Shown here piece after piece: positions 9,900 through 21,279 of a DNA stretch of 64,000 nucleotides (position 1 is its first letter; each line of letters opens with the position of its first letter). The stretch lies in NCBI RefSeq assembly GCF_963576675.1, contig NC_088910.1, positions 100,468,807 to 100,532,806 of the forward strand, written 5' to 3'. The position numbers and the translations under genes were made by a program. The notes under the pieces are model-generated. The model was not told the DNA's origin, searched no databases, and was given only the letters and a program-made list of their open reading frames with translations. Origin of the DNA: Euphorbia lathyris (Eukaryota > Streptophyta > Magnoliopsida > Malpighiales > Euphorbiaceae).

Positions 9900-11243
9900 T
9901 GTTGAAACACCTTTCCACATAATTTTGATTTGACAAAATTGTTTAAGTATAATTAAAAACATATTCTAAACACACTAAGTTTAAATGCTTTGATTTATTC
10001 TACTAATGTGTTTGTTCAATGTTGAGTTAAATTGTTTGTAAGATACAAAGTTTAAAAGGCCCAAAGCCCAATACGGAAGTCAAAGCCCAAGTCAAACAGT
10101 TTAAGGCAACTCGGCCCACGTATGTCAAAACGTTGTCGTTATGTACAAAACGCAGCTCAGCGGAAGAAGGATCTAGAAGACCTTCGTGGAACAACTTCGG
10201 GATGAAGCTGCTGAGTTGATTCGACAAAGAGTACAAGACAGCAGCTGGCGAAGAACAACTTCCAGACAAAGTGTTTCCACTTTGGGTAAAGTTCAGACGA
10301 CACAGTATGTTGTCTAGTTGACCTTACCATAAATGGAGAGACATTCTGCCGAGCTGACCAAAAGCTGATCGAGGACAGAAGATACTCAACTCTGATTGGC
10401 CGAGAGCTCTGAGCAAGTCAGGATGACAACGACAGGAAGCCATTTCCCTCCAATGGTTATTTCGAAATTCGAAATGACCGATGCCTCAGACGTCTCTATA
10501 AATAGAGCCCTTCAGTTGCTTCATTCAACACAGAACTTGATCAAGCCATTACGCTGACCAAATCTCTACGCAAAGTTCTGCAAGAAAAAGCAAAGCAATC
10601 TTACACTAAATTTCATATCTTTTGTGTAAAAGTCTAGAGTGATTATTCAATCATCTAAGGTGTCTTAGCAATCATTGTTTACGACAAACACTTATCATTT
10701 CTAGAGATTAGAAAGGAGAGGCTGAGTACTCGGTTATAGTACTCAGCGAGAGATTAGGATTGAGTAGAGGTATAGAGGAAGGTACTCTTGTTATACTCAG
10801 TTGCTAAGATTGTAAAAGGTTTGATGCTCTACCATTAAAGAGCTCAGTAGAGAATTCGAAATCTCAAAACGTGTTCCGGGGACAGGACGTAGGCTTGGAG
10901 GCCGAACCTGGATAAATCTGCTGAGTAACATATTTCTAACCTTAAACTCCTTTATATATATTTATTGCTTGCTTAAACAAAAAAAAACTGACCAAGTAAA
11001 GAGGTCAAGCTGAGTTGTGCGCATTGAATATCTGAGCTCAGGAATAGACTCTTAATGCTATCTCCTGACTCAAGTAAAGAAACTGACCTAGTCACTAGTT
11101 GACTAAGCCAGTATCTTGCTATTTACTCAGCGCCGCTGTTAAAACTTTTTCTCACGAAAAAGAAGTCTGCCCTAACTTAAAATTTTTAAATAGTTTCTAA
11201 CCCCCCCTTGAAACTATACTTGTAATATTATAAGGGACCAACA
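9900..11243 (+). repeat. 3' LTR of element A (1344 bp)
   Basis: It begins TGTTGAAACACC and ends GGGACCAACA, with TG..CA termini. It directly follows the PPT. It matches 1-1206 closely, so the insertion is fairly recent. TATA box at 10497-10507. Confidence 0.95.
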
Positions 11244-11905
11244 CTGTTACAAATCTTTTCTCCAATAAGAATCACACCACTGGTTATTTTATAGCTTAAC
11301 TGATTAAACTCTCTAACACACATGTAGTGTGATTACAACCTTACTTTTAAGCTTAAGTAAAAAAACATTACAAGATAATTGAATATTTGAAATTACAATA
11401 TGATGAACAATCAATCTTGAGTCTTTGAAGAATTGTGGAAAAGACTTTGAATAATCTCAATATAGCATAATGTTGTAAGTCTTCCCAATTTTAGAATGGA
11501 GCATGAATCCTCTATTTATAGATGTTAAAAATTTGTCCGTTGTGACTCAAAAAGTAGATGTTAGACATAGAAAAAAAGCGGTTGGAAAGTATATGTTATT
11601 TCATCTTTTAGTGAACTTTCCTTTTTAATGAAAATTGCTTTTTTTAATTACTTTATGTACCATGGCTTCTCTTTATCATTGTAAGTATTTATAACACGTG
11701 TCGTGACATCAATCTTATTTGTAATATACATATTCTGATGCTTAACGTAGAAGATAATGATAAATGTTCTATAACTTTCTTTTCTTCATTTTTATAGATC
11801 TTCTTCTTTGATGTAGATTGTCAAACGACTTCATTCTTCTTCTTTCTTCTATGAGTTCTTGTAATAATACTTTGTATATTTTATATAGTATGTATTAAAC
11901 GTATA
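11244..11905 (-). repeat. Minus-strand LTR-like fragment, probably an older copia element
   Basis: Read on the minus strand it has a TATAAATAGAGG box (about 11513-11524) followed by a leader and a transcribed-repeat style region ending near GGAGAAAAGATTTGTAACAG at 11244. Element A abuts it directly. Identification as an LTR rests on promoter layout only. No ORF is present. Confidence 0.4.
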
Positions 11906-12109
11906 TTTACATACTTAGAATAATACGAGAGATATTATTTTATAATTATTTGAACATTTATTTATTTCAGTTTCTTTACTCAATTTTAAACTTTACTGTA
12001 GTAACTATGTTGACTATAGTGAATAGTTCAACTGTATTGAATAATGTAATCATCAAAATATCAAGAGTCAAAAAACTAAAAGAACAATTGATAAGCATTT
12101 CACAACCTT

Positions 12110-13111
12110 AATTTTCTATGTGGGAGATGTGCTAATCATATGGACTACAATGGAAATGATTAAGGAAGTGAAGTGGGAGCTAGATTCTAGTTTCACTATA
12201 AAGGACATGAGAGAAGCAAAGTTCGTCTTAGGCATTGAACTTGCAAGATCACAGAGAGGAATTCTAATTAATTTCTCAAACTAAGTACATCGGGGACTTA
12301 GTAACAAACATAGGGTTAGCAAATGCAAATGTAGCAACAGACCTTTTTCCAGTAGGGGTGCAATTTGATGTTGAGGCAGCAACATACAAAGAACTTGAGA
12401 AGTTCAAAAGATTAGTTGGTAGATTGTTGTATGTAGGATTTACATGTCTAAATATAGAATTTGTGACTCAACAATTAAGCAAATTCATGGGTCATCCTAT
12501 TGAAGTTCAAATGGAAGCCACATTACATGTGGTTAAATACTTAAAAGACATTGTGGATGTAGGGTTATTTTATAATGAAAAAATTAATTTAACTAAAATG
12601 ACAAGATCTTAAGACTATATTGGGGTAGGTGTAGAATAACAAAAAGTTTGTAACTAGTTATTATGTTTTTATTGATGATTGTTTGGTGTTTTGGAAGTCT
12701 AAAAAAACAAGGGCAAGTTGGCAAAATCTCTGTTGAAGAAGAATACACAGCAATGGCAACTACCTCATGCAAATTATAATAGCTCACATATCTGTTAACT
12801 GAATTTCAAATTCAGTTGAGCTTCTTATATCTTTAATATGTGATAATCAATCAACTATATATATAGTTGTCAAACCAGTTTTTCATGAGAAGATGAAACA
12901 TATAGAGATATGATCATGAGAAGATGAAACATATAGAGATAAACTGCCATATTATAAGAGAGCATCTAAAAAAAGGATTCATTCATGCACCTTATGTAGC
13001 TTCATTTGATCAACTAGCCGATTTCCTGGCTAAACCATTGAGTGGGGCTTAGATGTCTATATCATTGGGCAAAATGAAGTTGTTTTCATGTGCTTCGTCT
13101 TGAGGGGAGAC
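12110..13111 (+). pseudogene. Copia pol relic (RT and RNase H end)
   Basis: YVGDVLII near 12117 is a decayed YVDD box. The 84-aa open stretch at 12358-12612 resembles the RT/RNase H connection (FKRLVGRLLYVGFT, then LHVVKYLKD). Further on, in shifting frames, are WKSKK, a DNQSTIYI block, HIEINCHIIREHLKKG and a DFLAKPLSG end. A polypurine stretch, GAGGGGAGA (13102-13110), precedes an LTR-like TGTTGGAGTG at 13112. It is heavily degraded and unrelated to the Sirevirus-like elements; the family looks Tork/Retrofit-like. Confidence 0.8.
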
Positions 13112-13197
13112 TGTTGGAGTGATGACACACATGTGAAAGTAGAAGAAAGTTTGTGAAAGTGTGTAAAACAATGCATTCGTATGAACAAGCTCAAGAT
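13112..13197 (+). repeat. Start of the 3' LTR of the old copia relic
   Basis: It starts TGTTGGAGTGATGACACAC directly after the PPT-like tract. Its 3' limit is unclear because it runs into the tandem repeats; no second LTR copy is in the window. Confidence 0.45.
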
Positions 13198-14680
13198 GAA
13201 GATTCTTAGTAAGTAAAGATTTGTTAATTTTTTTTTTATAGAATATCTTTAACTTCAAAAAAATATATATAATATCTATCCAACTATATTCTAGCAATAT
13301 TTTATGGAAGATAATCGATGATTTTAAATAATGTCTATTCCAACTATATTTTCCATCGTTTTTTTAAAAATGCGTATATATCTTTAATATTTAACGTAAA
13401 AATTATAAATTTTGTTAGCAACATTTTCTATATTGGAGAAATTTTTAAACTACATAAAGCTTTCTTGTTATGGATTCTATTATCTAGGTCTAAAAATTGC
13501 TCCATATACCTTAGATCAAAAAACTACTATAAATTGAAATCGTTAAAGGACAATATTTTTATTTTTATTTTTTTTAACAAACAATATATGTAATTAGCTA
13601 ATAAGTGAAGCTAGAGAGAATAATTAATTATATTAGAAAAAGTTGAAGCTGAAGATTCTTAGTAAGTGATGACACGCGTCATGAAGATGAATGAAGCAAA
13701 CGGATTGTTAATTTTGTTATAAAATACATTTAAGTTTAAATAAATTATAATATCTATCCAGTTGTATTCTAGCAGTATTTTATAAAAGATAATTGATGTT
13801 TTAAATAATGTCTATTCCAGCTATATTTTCCATCGTTTTTTTAAAATACGTATATATTTTAATATTTAACATAAAAAATTATAAATTTTATTAACTAACA
13901 TTTTTTATATTGTAGCAATTTTTAAACCACATAAAACTTTCCTTTTATGGATTCTATCATAGGGATCTAAAATTGCTCCATATACCTTAGATCCAAAAAC
14001 TACTATAAATTGAAAACTTTTTTTTAAACAGGAAATTTATGTAATTAGCTATCTAATAAGTGAAGCTAGAGAGAATAATTAATTATATTAGAAAAAGGAG
14101 AAGCTAAGGATTCTTAGTAAGGGATTAGGCTATGCTTACTTTGTTTTTAACAAAGTAAACCTTACTTTATTTTTTCTATCATTAGATGGTGATGAACTTT
14201 GACAAAGTAAACTCATCCAATGGTAGAAAAAACAAAGTAAAACCTACTTTATCAAAAACAAAGTAAACATAAAAGCCACCTCTTAGTAAATAATGACATG
14301 CGTCATGAAAAGAAATAAGACACAAAGATTTGTTAATTTTTAATAGAATACATTTAACTTTAAATAAATCATAATATCTATCGAGTTGTATTCTAGCAAT
14401 ATTTTATAAAAGATGATCGATGGTTTTAAATAATGTCTATTGTTGCTATATTTTCCATCGTTGTTTATATTGGAGCAATTTTTAAACCATCGTACAAGTT
14501 CCTTTTTATGGATTCTATTACATGGGTCTAGAAATTACTCCATATACCTTAAATCCAAAAATTACTAAAGGACAAAATTAAAAAAAGAAAAAGAAAACAG
14601 GAGATATATATGTAATTAGGTACCTAATAAGTGAAGATAGAGTAGAGAGAACCATAATTACATTAAAGAAAAGTTTGAAG
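13198..14680 (+). repeat. Three diverged tandem repeats of ~450 bp
   Basis: Units begin at 13198, 13651 and 14106, each with a form of GAAGATTCTTAGTAAG. Each carries in order ATTCTAGCAATATTTTAT, AATAATGTCTATTCC, TTTTCCATCG, TATGGATTCTAT, TGCTCCATATACCTTA and TAATAAGTGAAG. Unit 3 is split by a MITE. The short ORF at 13318-13593 is AT-rich noise inside unit 1. Confidence 0.85.
14121..14280 (+). mobile_element. 160-bp Mutator-like MITE with perfect 9-bp TSD
   Basis: The flanking TSD is TCTTAGTAA on both sides (14112-14120 and 14281-14289). Terminal inverted repeats of ~50 bp share TTTACTTTGTTTTT and TTTTTTCT blocks. The ends are GG..CC. A 9-bp TSD fits the Mutator superfamily. The site lies in repeat unit 3, so insertion followed the tandem duplication. 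Confidence 0.85.
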
Positions 14681-14757
14681 ATTAGGATTGCCCCTCTAGT
14701 GCTAAAAAGGGTCTCATCCCATCCCTTTGAAGAAGCAAAAATGCCCATTTCTCTTTC

Positions 14758-14764
14758 TATAAAA
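14758..14764 (+). promoter_or_regulatory. TATA box candidate of the peptide gene
   Basis: TATAAAA lies 240 bp before the peptide ATG. A TA/CA-rich stretch at 14830-14855 lies in the presumed leader. Confidence 0.4.
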
Positions 14765-14997
14765 TGGCATACGTTTGATTATTTCATATAGAAAGATTGT
14801 ATCTCAAGTGCCATATTTTACTCTCTATTTTATATATATATACACATACACACACGTATAAGCAGCACATAGAGGTATTAAAAATTGTCTTCTTTCTCCA
14901 TTGGATCTGTATCACTAGCAGAGGCGGTTTCCGAGAAACCCAAAAGCTGCCCATAAAATCAGAGAGCTACCCTTTTCTCACTGTTCTACAACAAATA

Positions 14998-15393
14998 ATG
15001 GGTCGTTCTTATTTTCTTGGGCTTCTTCTTTTGGCTCTTCTTTCCCTCTCCTTCTCTCATGGTATATATTTCACAAAGTTCTTACCTTTGAATCTTTTGT
15101 TTCTTTTATAATCTGATTCTGCTTTTGTGAAATTTAAGGATTGGGTAGAAAAGTGATGATGGAAACACAAACAGTTGAGGTTGGAGATTCCTGGGTTGAA
15201 GCAGAGGTTGGAATTGAAGTAAAGTTGTTAATTTTAATTAGTTAAAGAAAGTAAAGTTGTGTTTGTTTTCCAGGAAATAGAAGGAAAAGCAAGGGAGATG
15301 ATGATGGAAACTTTGGACTATAACTTGGATCCGGAGCCAAATACTAATCCTAAAACTGGGGGGTTTGTTTATGGGCCTCCTCCACGTGTCTGA
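14998..15393 (+). CDS. Small secreted peptide precursor (three exons, ~87 aa)
   Basis: Inferred exons are 14998-15061, 15139-15218 and 15274-15393; the phases join in frame to TGA at 15391. Exon 1 encodes a textbook signal peptide (MGRSYFLGLLLLALLSLSFS). The middle is acidic. The C-terminus holds METLDYNLDPEPNTNPKTG and ends GPPPRV. An acidic-flanked DY followed by a Pro/Asn-rich tail resembles precursors of tyrosine-sulfated plant peptides such as PSY, but I cannot assign the family. Intron 1 (GT at 15062, AG at 15138) is clear. Intron 2 would be only 55 bp with the GTAAAG donor; a weaker donor at 15207 gives 67 bp and drops four residues. Such precursors are processed in the secretory pathway. 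Confidence 0.65.
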
Positions 15394-15939
15394 TTTCTCT
15401 TTTTCTAAACCATGTTCTATCATGTTTGTTTTCCTTTTCTTTTTTTCAGTTACTACTTTTTGTTTTTGTTTTTTGTTTTATGTTCACTTGAAATCACTAA
15501 ACTGTAATTGTGAATAAAAAAGCTTTAGTATTTGATTTTCATCCTTTTTCATGGTTTAAATGTTTCCTTTTATTTGATGGATTGTTGTAAGATCAAAATA
15601 AAATACATCTTTTGTTGGATAATTGAATAAAATGAGGAAAATTTAAGATGAAAAGTACAAATTGATTCTAATTTCAAATCTCACTTCATATCGAAAGTCC
15701 CGGGGACTGGATTAAATGGTTGGATCAAGTTTGGATATTCCGAGTGAACATTAGGAGATTGGATTATGCGAATTATAGTTTTAATTGATGAAGTTTTTAT
15801 TAAGATTTTTGTATGAACTACTACCTTTTAAGTCTTTGGGACTCTAAAAAGGACAAGTTTTAATCAATTCCATCAAATTGATTTTTGTTTGAGGGTTTCC
15901 CTATAAGAGCCTCCCTTGTACAGTTTAACTAAATGATCA
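15394..15939. other. 3' flank of the peptide gene, no gene seen
   Basis: T-rich sequence just after the stop, with AATAAA-like words near 15515 and 15597, probably holds the 3' UTR and poly(A) site. The rest is AT-rich without ORFs or recognised repeats. Confidence 0.5.
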
Positions 15940-15948
15940 AACTTAATT

Positions 15949-16752
15949 GGGTAAATAATTATAAAGTCCCTGAGTTTTTACTTAATACACTAGTCAGTCC
16001 CTCTGTTTTTAGAAATAATTATATAGTCCCTCAGTTTTTAGTTTCATCAACTCCTTAGTCCTTATGTTTGTGTCAATGATCAAATTATACCAAATAAATT
16101 TCAAAATACCAAAATTACTCTTTATTCTATATTTTAATAATGAAACATCTATTTTTCATATTTTATGTTTTTTTCTCCTTTTTTCCTACATAATCTCTAC
16201 AATATTTTTTTCCTACATAATCTCTAAAATATTGAGTAATTAATTTATTAAATTTTATATAATTATAGAAATTTAATTTCGTAGCCTAAATTTTATTGAC
16301 TAAAAAAATGAATGAAAAATATTTCAAAAATTATCAAAATAAGAGCAAAACTATATAAATTGTAAAAAGTAATTTTTATTTATCTCTAATAAATTTTATA
16401 AATGAAGAAAAAAAATATGATTTTTAAATTTTTTTATTAATATTTAATGCTAGTTTAAAGACATTATATTAAAAAATAACAATTTATGAGAATAAAAATA
16501 CATTTTTAATGATTAGTATATACAATTATATAAATTTCGATATAGTTTATTATTAAAACTATTTCGATTAAATTTGAAATTAAAAAATAAGTTTTTTTAT
16601 GTAAATAACTAGGGGCAATTTGGACTTTCATCTATAAAAACACATGGAAGGACTAAAGAGTTGATTAAAATAAAACTTAAGGACCTTATAATAATATGAT
16701 GGACCTACTAGTATGTTAAGTAAAAACATGAGGACTTTATAATTATTTACCC
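15949..16752 (+). mobile_element. ~804-bp foldback MITE with long terminal inverted repeats
   Basis: The ends are GGGTAAATAATTATAAAGTCC and its inverted copy, extending into ~110-bp TIRs with repeated AGTCC/GGACT words. The flanks AACTTAATT (15940-15948) and AATTTAATT (16753-16761) are a 9-bp TSD with one mismatch. It is very AT-rich inside with no ORF. The TSD length suggests Mutator-like origin. Confidence 0.8.
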
Positions 16753-16761
16753 AATTTAATT

Positions 16762-17060
16762 CTTAATTGTTTGAGATTTGGTTTAAAACTTTACAATTTT
16801 GTTTTGTATTGGTTAGTTTTGTTGGAAAGACAAAGGTTGTTATGGGTTTTGTTTGTTGTGATTTTGCATCACATAATTTGTTTAAATTCCAAATATGCAT
16901 AATTAGTGTAAATTGGGTGCAACTTGTGCCCATTGGAATTGGAGAGGTTTGGGACTTCGACAGCATTAGGTCCAAAGGGCTACCCAAGTCTGGGCTTCGT
17001 CTTTGGCCTGTTACCAAACGAATTGATTGACAGCAAAAAGAGCTGCCTTTGGACTCTTTA
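16762..17060. other. Unassigned intergenic sequence
   Basis: Small overlapping ORFs on both strands (16767-17030 plus, 16763-17167 minus) have no recognisable motif. Nothing is supported here. Confidence 0.4.
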
Positions 17061-17091
17061 AGAAAACACTCGGTTAATCCGTGGTTTTCAC

Positions 17092-17215
17092 CAAGTAAAT
17101 TTGACCAATCACCGTTAGATCTATAAGGTGTGAATCTAAGCTTTATGATGCTTTTAATCTCCGCCACAAGATTTTGATAAGTTTAAATCTAATGGTGATT
17201 GACCAAATTCACTTG
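17092..17215 (+). repeat. Short foldback (29-bp arms)
   Basis: Left arm 17092-17120 and right arm 17187-17215 are inverted copies around TTTGACCAATCACCGTTAGAT with a few mismatches. It is probably the core of a decayed MITE. Confidence 0.55.
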
Positions 17216-17759
17216 CTCAGTTACTGATCAGATGAAAATTACTGTTCGGCTAATAAATCAGAAAAGACAAAGAGTCAACCGAATTTTTTTTAAAAAAAAG
17301 CATGTATATCTTTATTTTTATTAAATCTTCTAACATATCAAAATTTTAATAATATCCCACTTTCTTTTTTAGTAATATCAAATGGCACATACCAATAATT
17401 TTGATGAAATTCCTTCATCTCACAACGATATTTTAATGACAGTAAATCAATGATCCCTTTAATATACAACTCATTGTAAGAATCAAGTAGTCTCTTGGTG
17501 TTACTTCTTGAAAATAAGGATGCATATAAAGATTAAAGAAAACTTAAGGACCTCTCACAACGTGTCTATTGAGTTTGTGGATGGAAAATATATTAAGCTT
17601 GATTGGATGAAGGGTAGGGAAGGGTAAATAAAGGAAGGGTAGGGAAAGGTTGTAGATATGAACTCTTGAATTGTGGAAGCCAATTAGGGAGGTAGATTTA
17701 ATGGACCTATGACATGGTTACCATCCGGGTGAAGTTTGAGAATGACTTGGATCAAGAAT

Positions 17760-17905
17760 ATAACAATGGTCTAGATTCGGCTCTCGAAACTTCCCATTTA
17801 TTACTATGATGAAGACATGTTGCTCGCGGTTGCAGAAACATATGGAAAGACGGTGAAGGCCCTATTGGAAAAGTATTAGGATTACAGAAAAACACTTATC
17901 GAAAA
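17760..17905 (+). pseudogene. LINE ORF1 (DUF4283-like) fragment
   Basis: Translation gives RLSKLPIYYYDEDMLLAVAE then YGKTVKA, collinear with RFPGLP..YYDEDLLLAIG in the better preserved relic at 22462-23394. It is a short decayed scrap. Confidence 0.6.
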
Positions 17906-18934
17906 TTGAACTGTGTTGTGGCAGGAACCACTGCCTTGAAAGTGATTTCGGTAGACGGAGGTACAATCTGAAAACCGTTCGCTCCCTAAGGTTAACATAT
18001 AGGCTTTCAAACTTGTGCACTCAAAGTTGAAAAGCAGTGGAACGACAAAAATAATTTAATTACCCAGAAATATTATGAACAGAAGAAATGGAAAAACTAT
18101 ATCTTCACAAAGCTAAAAAAAAAACAAATATATAATTGATGAGCGGACGTCGCACGAACGAGCAAGCACGCGTGTGGTATATTTGCCAAAACCCACTAAA
18201 CACAATTTAAAGGCTTATAAAGCTCAAACCTTTATATACCCTTGGAAACTTTGGTAAAATTCCCATATGGGATAGGAAAAAAAAATCCTAAAAGCAAAGT
18301 GTCACTTTACAAATATACTCACACCAAGGCTTAGTCTCAAAGCCATTTCTCACATGCCACATTTTAATAATCGTCCTCGTGGGTCATCTATTCCTGCTCC
18401 AATACGACTCCATTTTCATTTAAAGACATTGCCCCTATAGATTTTATCAATTCTGGTCATTTGAATACTAAGTGGGACGAAAGAGAACATCAAGCGTTTA
18501 GCTATATCTCTCATCGTGACCCAGGAGGTGGAAGAAATCATTATAGTAATGTCACTTCTTCATCTGGAATGCCAAGTAATCTCTTTAACTGTAATAGTTT
18601 CACTAGATTGGCCCAGGACATTTCTGACAACGTTATGGAGGTTGATCATAATGTCTCCTCCATTTTTTTTGGCTCGCGAAGTAGGGATCCGAAGGAAACA
18701 TACTTGTCTAGAGACTGATATGAATATTTCTCCTATGCCCGTGGGGTTGCATGATAAGTCTAGACTAACTGCTGATATAATAAGGACTGGGTTGGCAGAC
18801 TACAAACTGTTTGGATCAGCCAGTGATGAACGCATGGGCTGTAGAGATGGACGAGGTAATATCGGTCTTTGTTGATGCGTAGTTTTGTGTATTGTAGACG
18901 TGTCCATAAAGTACTACCACTTCCCAACAACTAT
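17906..18934. other. Unassigned region, possibly further LINE debris
   Basis: It holds two overlapping open stretches (18461-18718 and 18516-18875) without stops but with no motif I recognise. They could be the linker part of a LINE ORF1, given LINE scraps on both sides. Nothing firmer can be said. Confidence 0.3.
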
Positions 18935-19117
18935 CTGGCATACTCCAACATAGTACATATTCTCATATCATGAATAAGTTCACACGCAACAATAACATTA
19001 TCGTTAATTGAGCGACCATGGAAAAAATTCGACTGCTCGTTAGAATTCACTTCAGTAGAGATAAGTTTAAACCAATTGGCCAACACTTCAGTAAGAATCT
19101 TATAAATGAGATTAATT
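18935..19117 (-). pseudogene. LINE reverse transcriptase fragment, minus strand
   Basis: The minus-strand reading has LIYKILTEVLANWFK, NEQSNFFHGRSINDN and VIVACELIHDMR in order. These correspond to the plant L1 RT block usually written 'LANRLK..I..NQSAF..GRSI.DN'. It is only ~60 codons, with no ORF2 around it. Confidence 0.75.
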
Positions 19118-19239
19118 ACATAAAGATATAAGGCGAAGATCCTTCGTATTTATAGTAGAACCGAACTAATAAGCACTACATTTGTATTTTAGGCAAGATG
19201 AGAAGGGAAGGTACCTTGACTCAAGCCAATGGCAACAAC

Positions 19240-21000
19240 TTAATTGATTGTTAATTAATAGTAGATTAAATTGATATTTTGTGTGAATAAAGTTGGTAAT
19301 TAGTTAATAAAATTCAAATTCTTTGATTGTTTTACTAATTCCTACTTCATGTTTGGTTACGACATATTATTCTCTTTGTTTATAACATTTGGAAGAAGAG
19401 TGGACTAAGCCTTTCTCTTCTCCGGTAGGCTTGAACTTATAATCAATTAGTGGGGAAAGATATATGGAAAATAATTGCCCAATTCCAAAGATTTTCCACG
19501 AATTTACTTGTTTAATATTTTAATACGCCAGCGTTTCATTTAAGGTTCCATTGACCTACTCATTTTTTTATTTTTAACTTGACTCAACTTTTTCAAAAAT
19601 CAAAACTCAATATTATAATAAGGTAGACTAACGACTGGAAAATGCATTGATTAAGACTCGGAATTTATTTCTTTCAATAAAAAAAGACAAACAAATTATT
19701 ATTACAAAGCAGAAAAGAAAAGGGCTGCTATCTCCCCTTCCTAACAACTTCTATAGCAACTACTATTTCATTAAGAGAGGGAAGGGTATCCAAATAGAGC
19801 GGATTAATGTCGTAAAAATTGTAAACCTAACTTTTGCAATTTCAAATTTTATTAATAGAAACTATTTTATATATATATATATATATTTCATATCATGATT
19901 ATCTTTCAATTTTTAGCATTCTATCCATCCCATAAAATTTGAAATTGCACATGGTTTATTAACGAAGATTCGTTAATAATGTTTGAAATTGTACCAGTGT
20001 TTTGTACGTAAAGACTAGATCCGTTCTTCCCTAATAATCATATGGTTAAATTTATATCTTATCCCCGGAACGAAAAAGACATTTTTTTATACTGTATGCT
20101 CCATATAGTTGGATTTGACACATTAATGGTACATATTAAGCCATTAATTTTAACATGCATCTAATATTACATTTTTTTTTAACAAGTTATCGTTCCAATT
20201 TTAAGAGAAAAAGTTGTGTTGTCCATAAAAAGACACAGTTTTGTTTGTAAACGCAGATTTTAATATTCAAAGCTAATTATTATATTAATTAGAACTTAAT
20301 GCGTGCCATTACGACTAATCAAGAGGTGACATACGGAATGAACTAATACGTTTTTTTTTTCTATAGCACGCACAACGACCTCGTTTGTTAAAGATGACAA
20401 ATCAACGATTTTGTGTGCAAGAGGTCCGAATGAACCAACTTTAAATGTGTGATAAGTTTTTAAAACAAACTATAGGTGTGTAATAAGTTTTTAATGCCAA
20501 CTATAATTGTGTGATAGGTTATTTTAAAAGTTCAGGTTATTTTAAATGAGCTGAGTTTTGGCCTGCTCATACTCGGTTCATCAGAAAATTGACGAGTGCG
20601 AGTTTGAACTCTAACTTGATATCTTTTTTCTGAACTGTTCGTGGGTTTGTTTACGAGCTTTGCTCGCGCGCATCCCTTTAATCATGTTCATAAATTTTAC
20701 TTGCGAACAACTCATTGATTTGAAATTTGTTTAACGCAAAAAATACATGGTTTTAAAACCTACAAAAATACGTTGTTTTACATTTCACCTTTTATACAAA
20801 TATTATTGTTAAAATAATAATTGAAACAATCTTACTCGTGAACGTGTTAATGAATATTATATTCGAGTTTGTTCATTAAACATAACCAAGTCTGTTCGTG
20901 AGCTTTCGAGTCAAACGTCGAACCCTTTGCTCGGCTCATTTACTGTCCTTTTTTTTAATAATTGTCAAAAATAAATGCAGACAAATAAGAAAAAGAACAA
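19240..21000 (+). repeat. Segmental duplication, copy 1 (upstream of the CML gene)
   Basis: Several collinear blocks match 62690-64000: the TGTGAATAAAGTTG region, GTGGGGAAAGATATATGGAAA, TTATAATAAGGTAGACTA, the CTTCCTAACAACTTCTATAGC block near 19738, GCTAATTATTATATTAATTAG near 20272, and TGCAGACAAATAAGAAAAAG at 20977. Copy 1 lacks the MITE and hairpin seen in copy 2. Between 20340 and 20940 it carries extra AT-rich repeat-like sequence with GAGTTTGTTC-type words. No gene is visible. Confidence 0.8.
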
Positions 21001-21165
21001 GTCCCTATATGACCCAATTTTTACTTTGTAAAAGAATTTATATTATGTGAGGAGCAACGAAATTTCCTTTTAGATTAGAGTATTATTTCCAAAGAAATGG
21101 GTAGCCGTTCCTTTCTCCTTCACGTAACTCTCTCTGCACCTTCCTTGCCTTTCACCTTATTTCAC

Positions 21166-21175
21166 TATATAATAT
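21166..21175 (+). promoter_or_regulatory. TATA box of the CML gene
   Basis: TATATAATAT lies 114 bp upstream of the ATG, followed by a CT- and CA-rich leader typical of plant 5' UTRs. Confidence 0.6.
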
Positions 21176-21279
21176 AATCAACACCTCCATCTTCATCCAT
21201 TCATTCAAAGCAACAAAACATTCTCTCTTTCTCCAAATTCACTGAACCAAAATTTTCATTTTGAAAAGAAAGCTCAAAG

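Larger units (their letters stand above)
1..11243 (+). mobile_element. Element A: Sirevirus-like Ty1/copia LTR retrotransposon, 5' LTR cut by window edge
   Basis: The order is LTR, PBS, gag, protease-integrase-RT-RNase H (copia order), ORF3, polypurine tracts, LTR. The 3' LTR is complete (9900-11243); the first bases of the window correspond to LTR position 10042, so about 142 bp of the 5' LTR lie outside. Integrase before RT defines Ty1/copia. An extra long ORF after pol and several GGGGGAG tracts before the 3' LTR are known Sirevirus (Maximus lineage) traits. The LTR differs from those of elements B-D except in the first ~45 bp, so A is a sister subfamily. The 5-bp target duplication cannot be tested because the left flank is missing; the right flank begins CTGTT. 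Pol carries several inactivating lesions. Confidence 0.95.

Noticed and set aside
13198..14680. CRISPR array
   Set aside because: Units are ~450 bp, diverged, contiguous and without spacers; this is plant nuclear DNA.
16763..17167. 134-aa minus-strand ORF and its plus-strand partner
   Set aside because: No motif, overlaps an inverted repeat, AT-rich composition; most likely chance.
18516..18875. 119-aa plus-strand ORF
   Set aside because: Overlaps another open frame at 18461-18718; no recognisable domain and lies in LINE debris.
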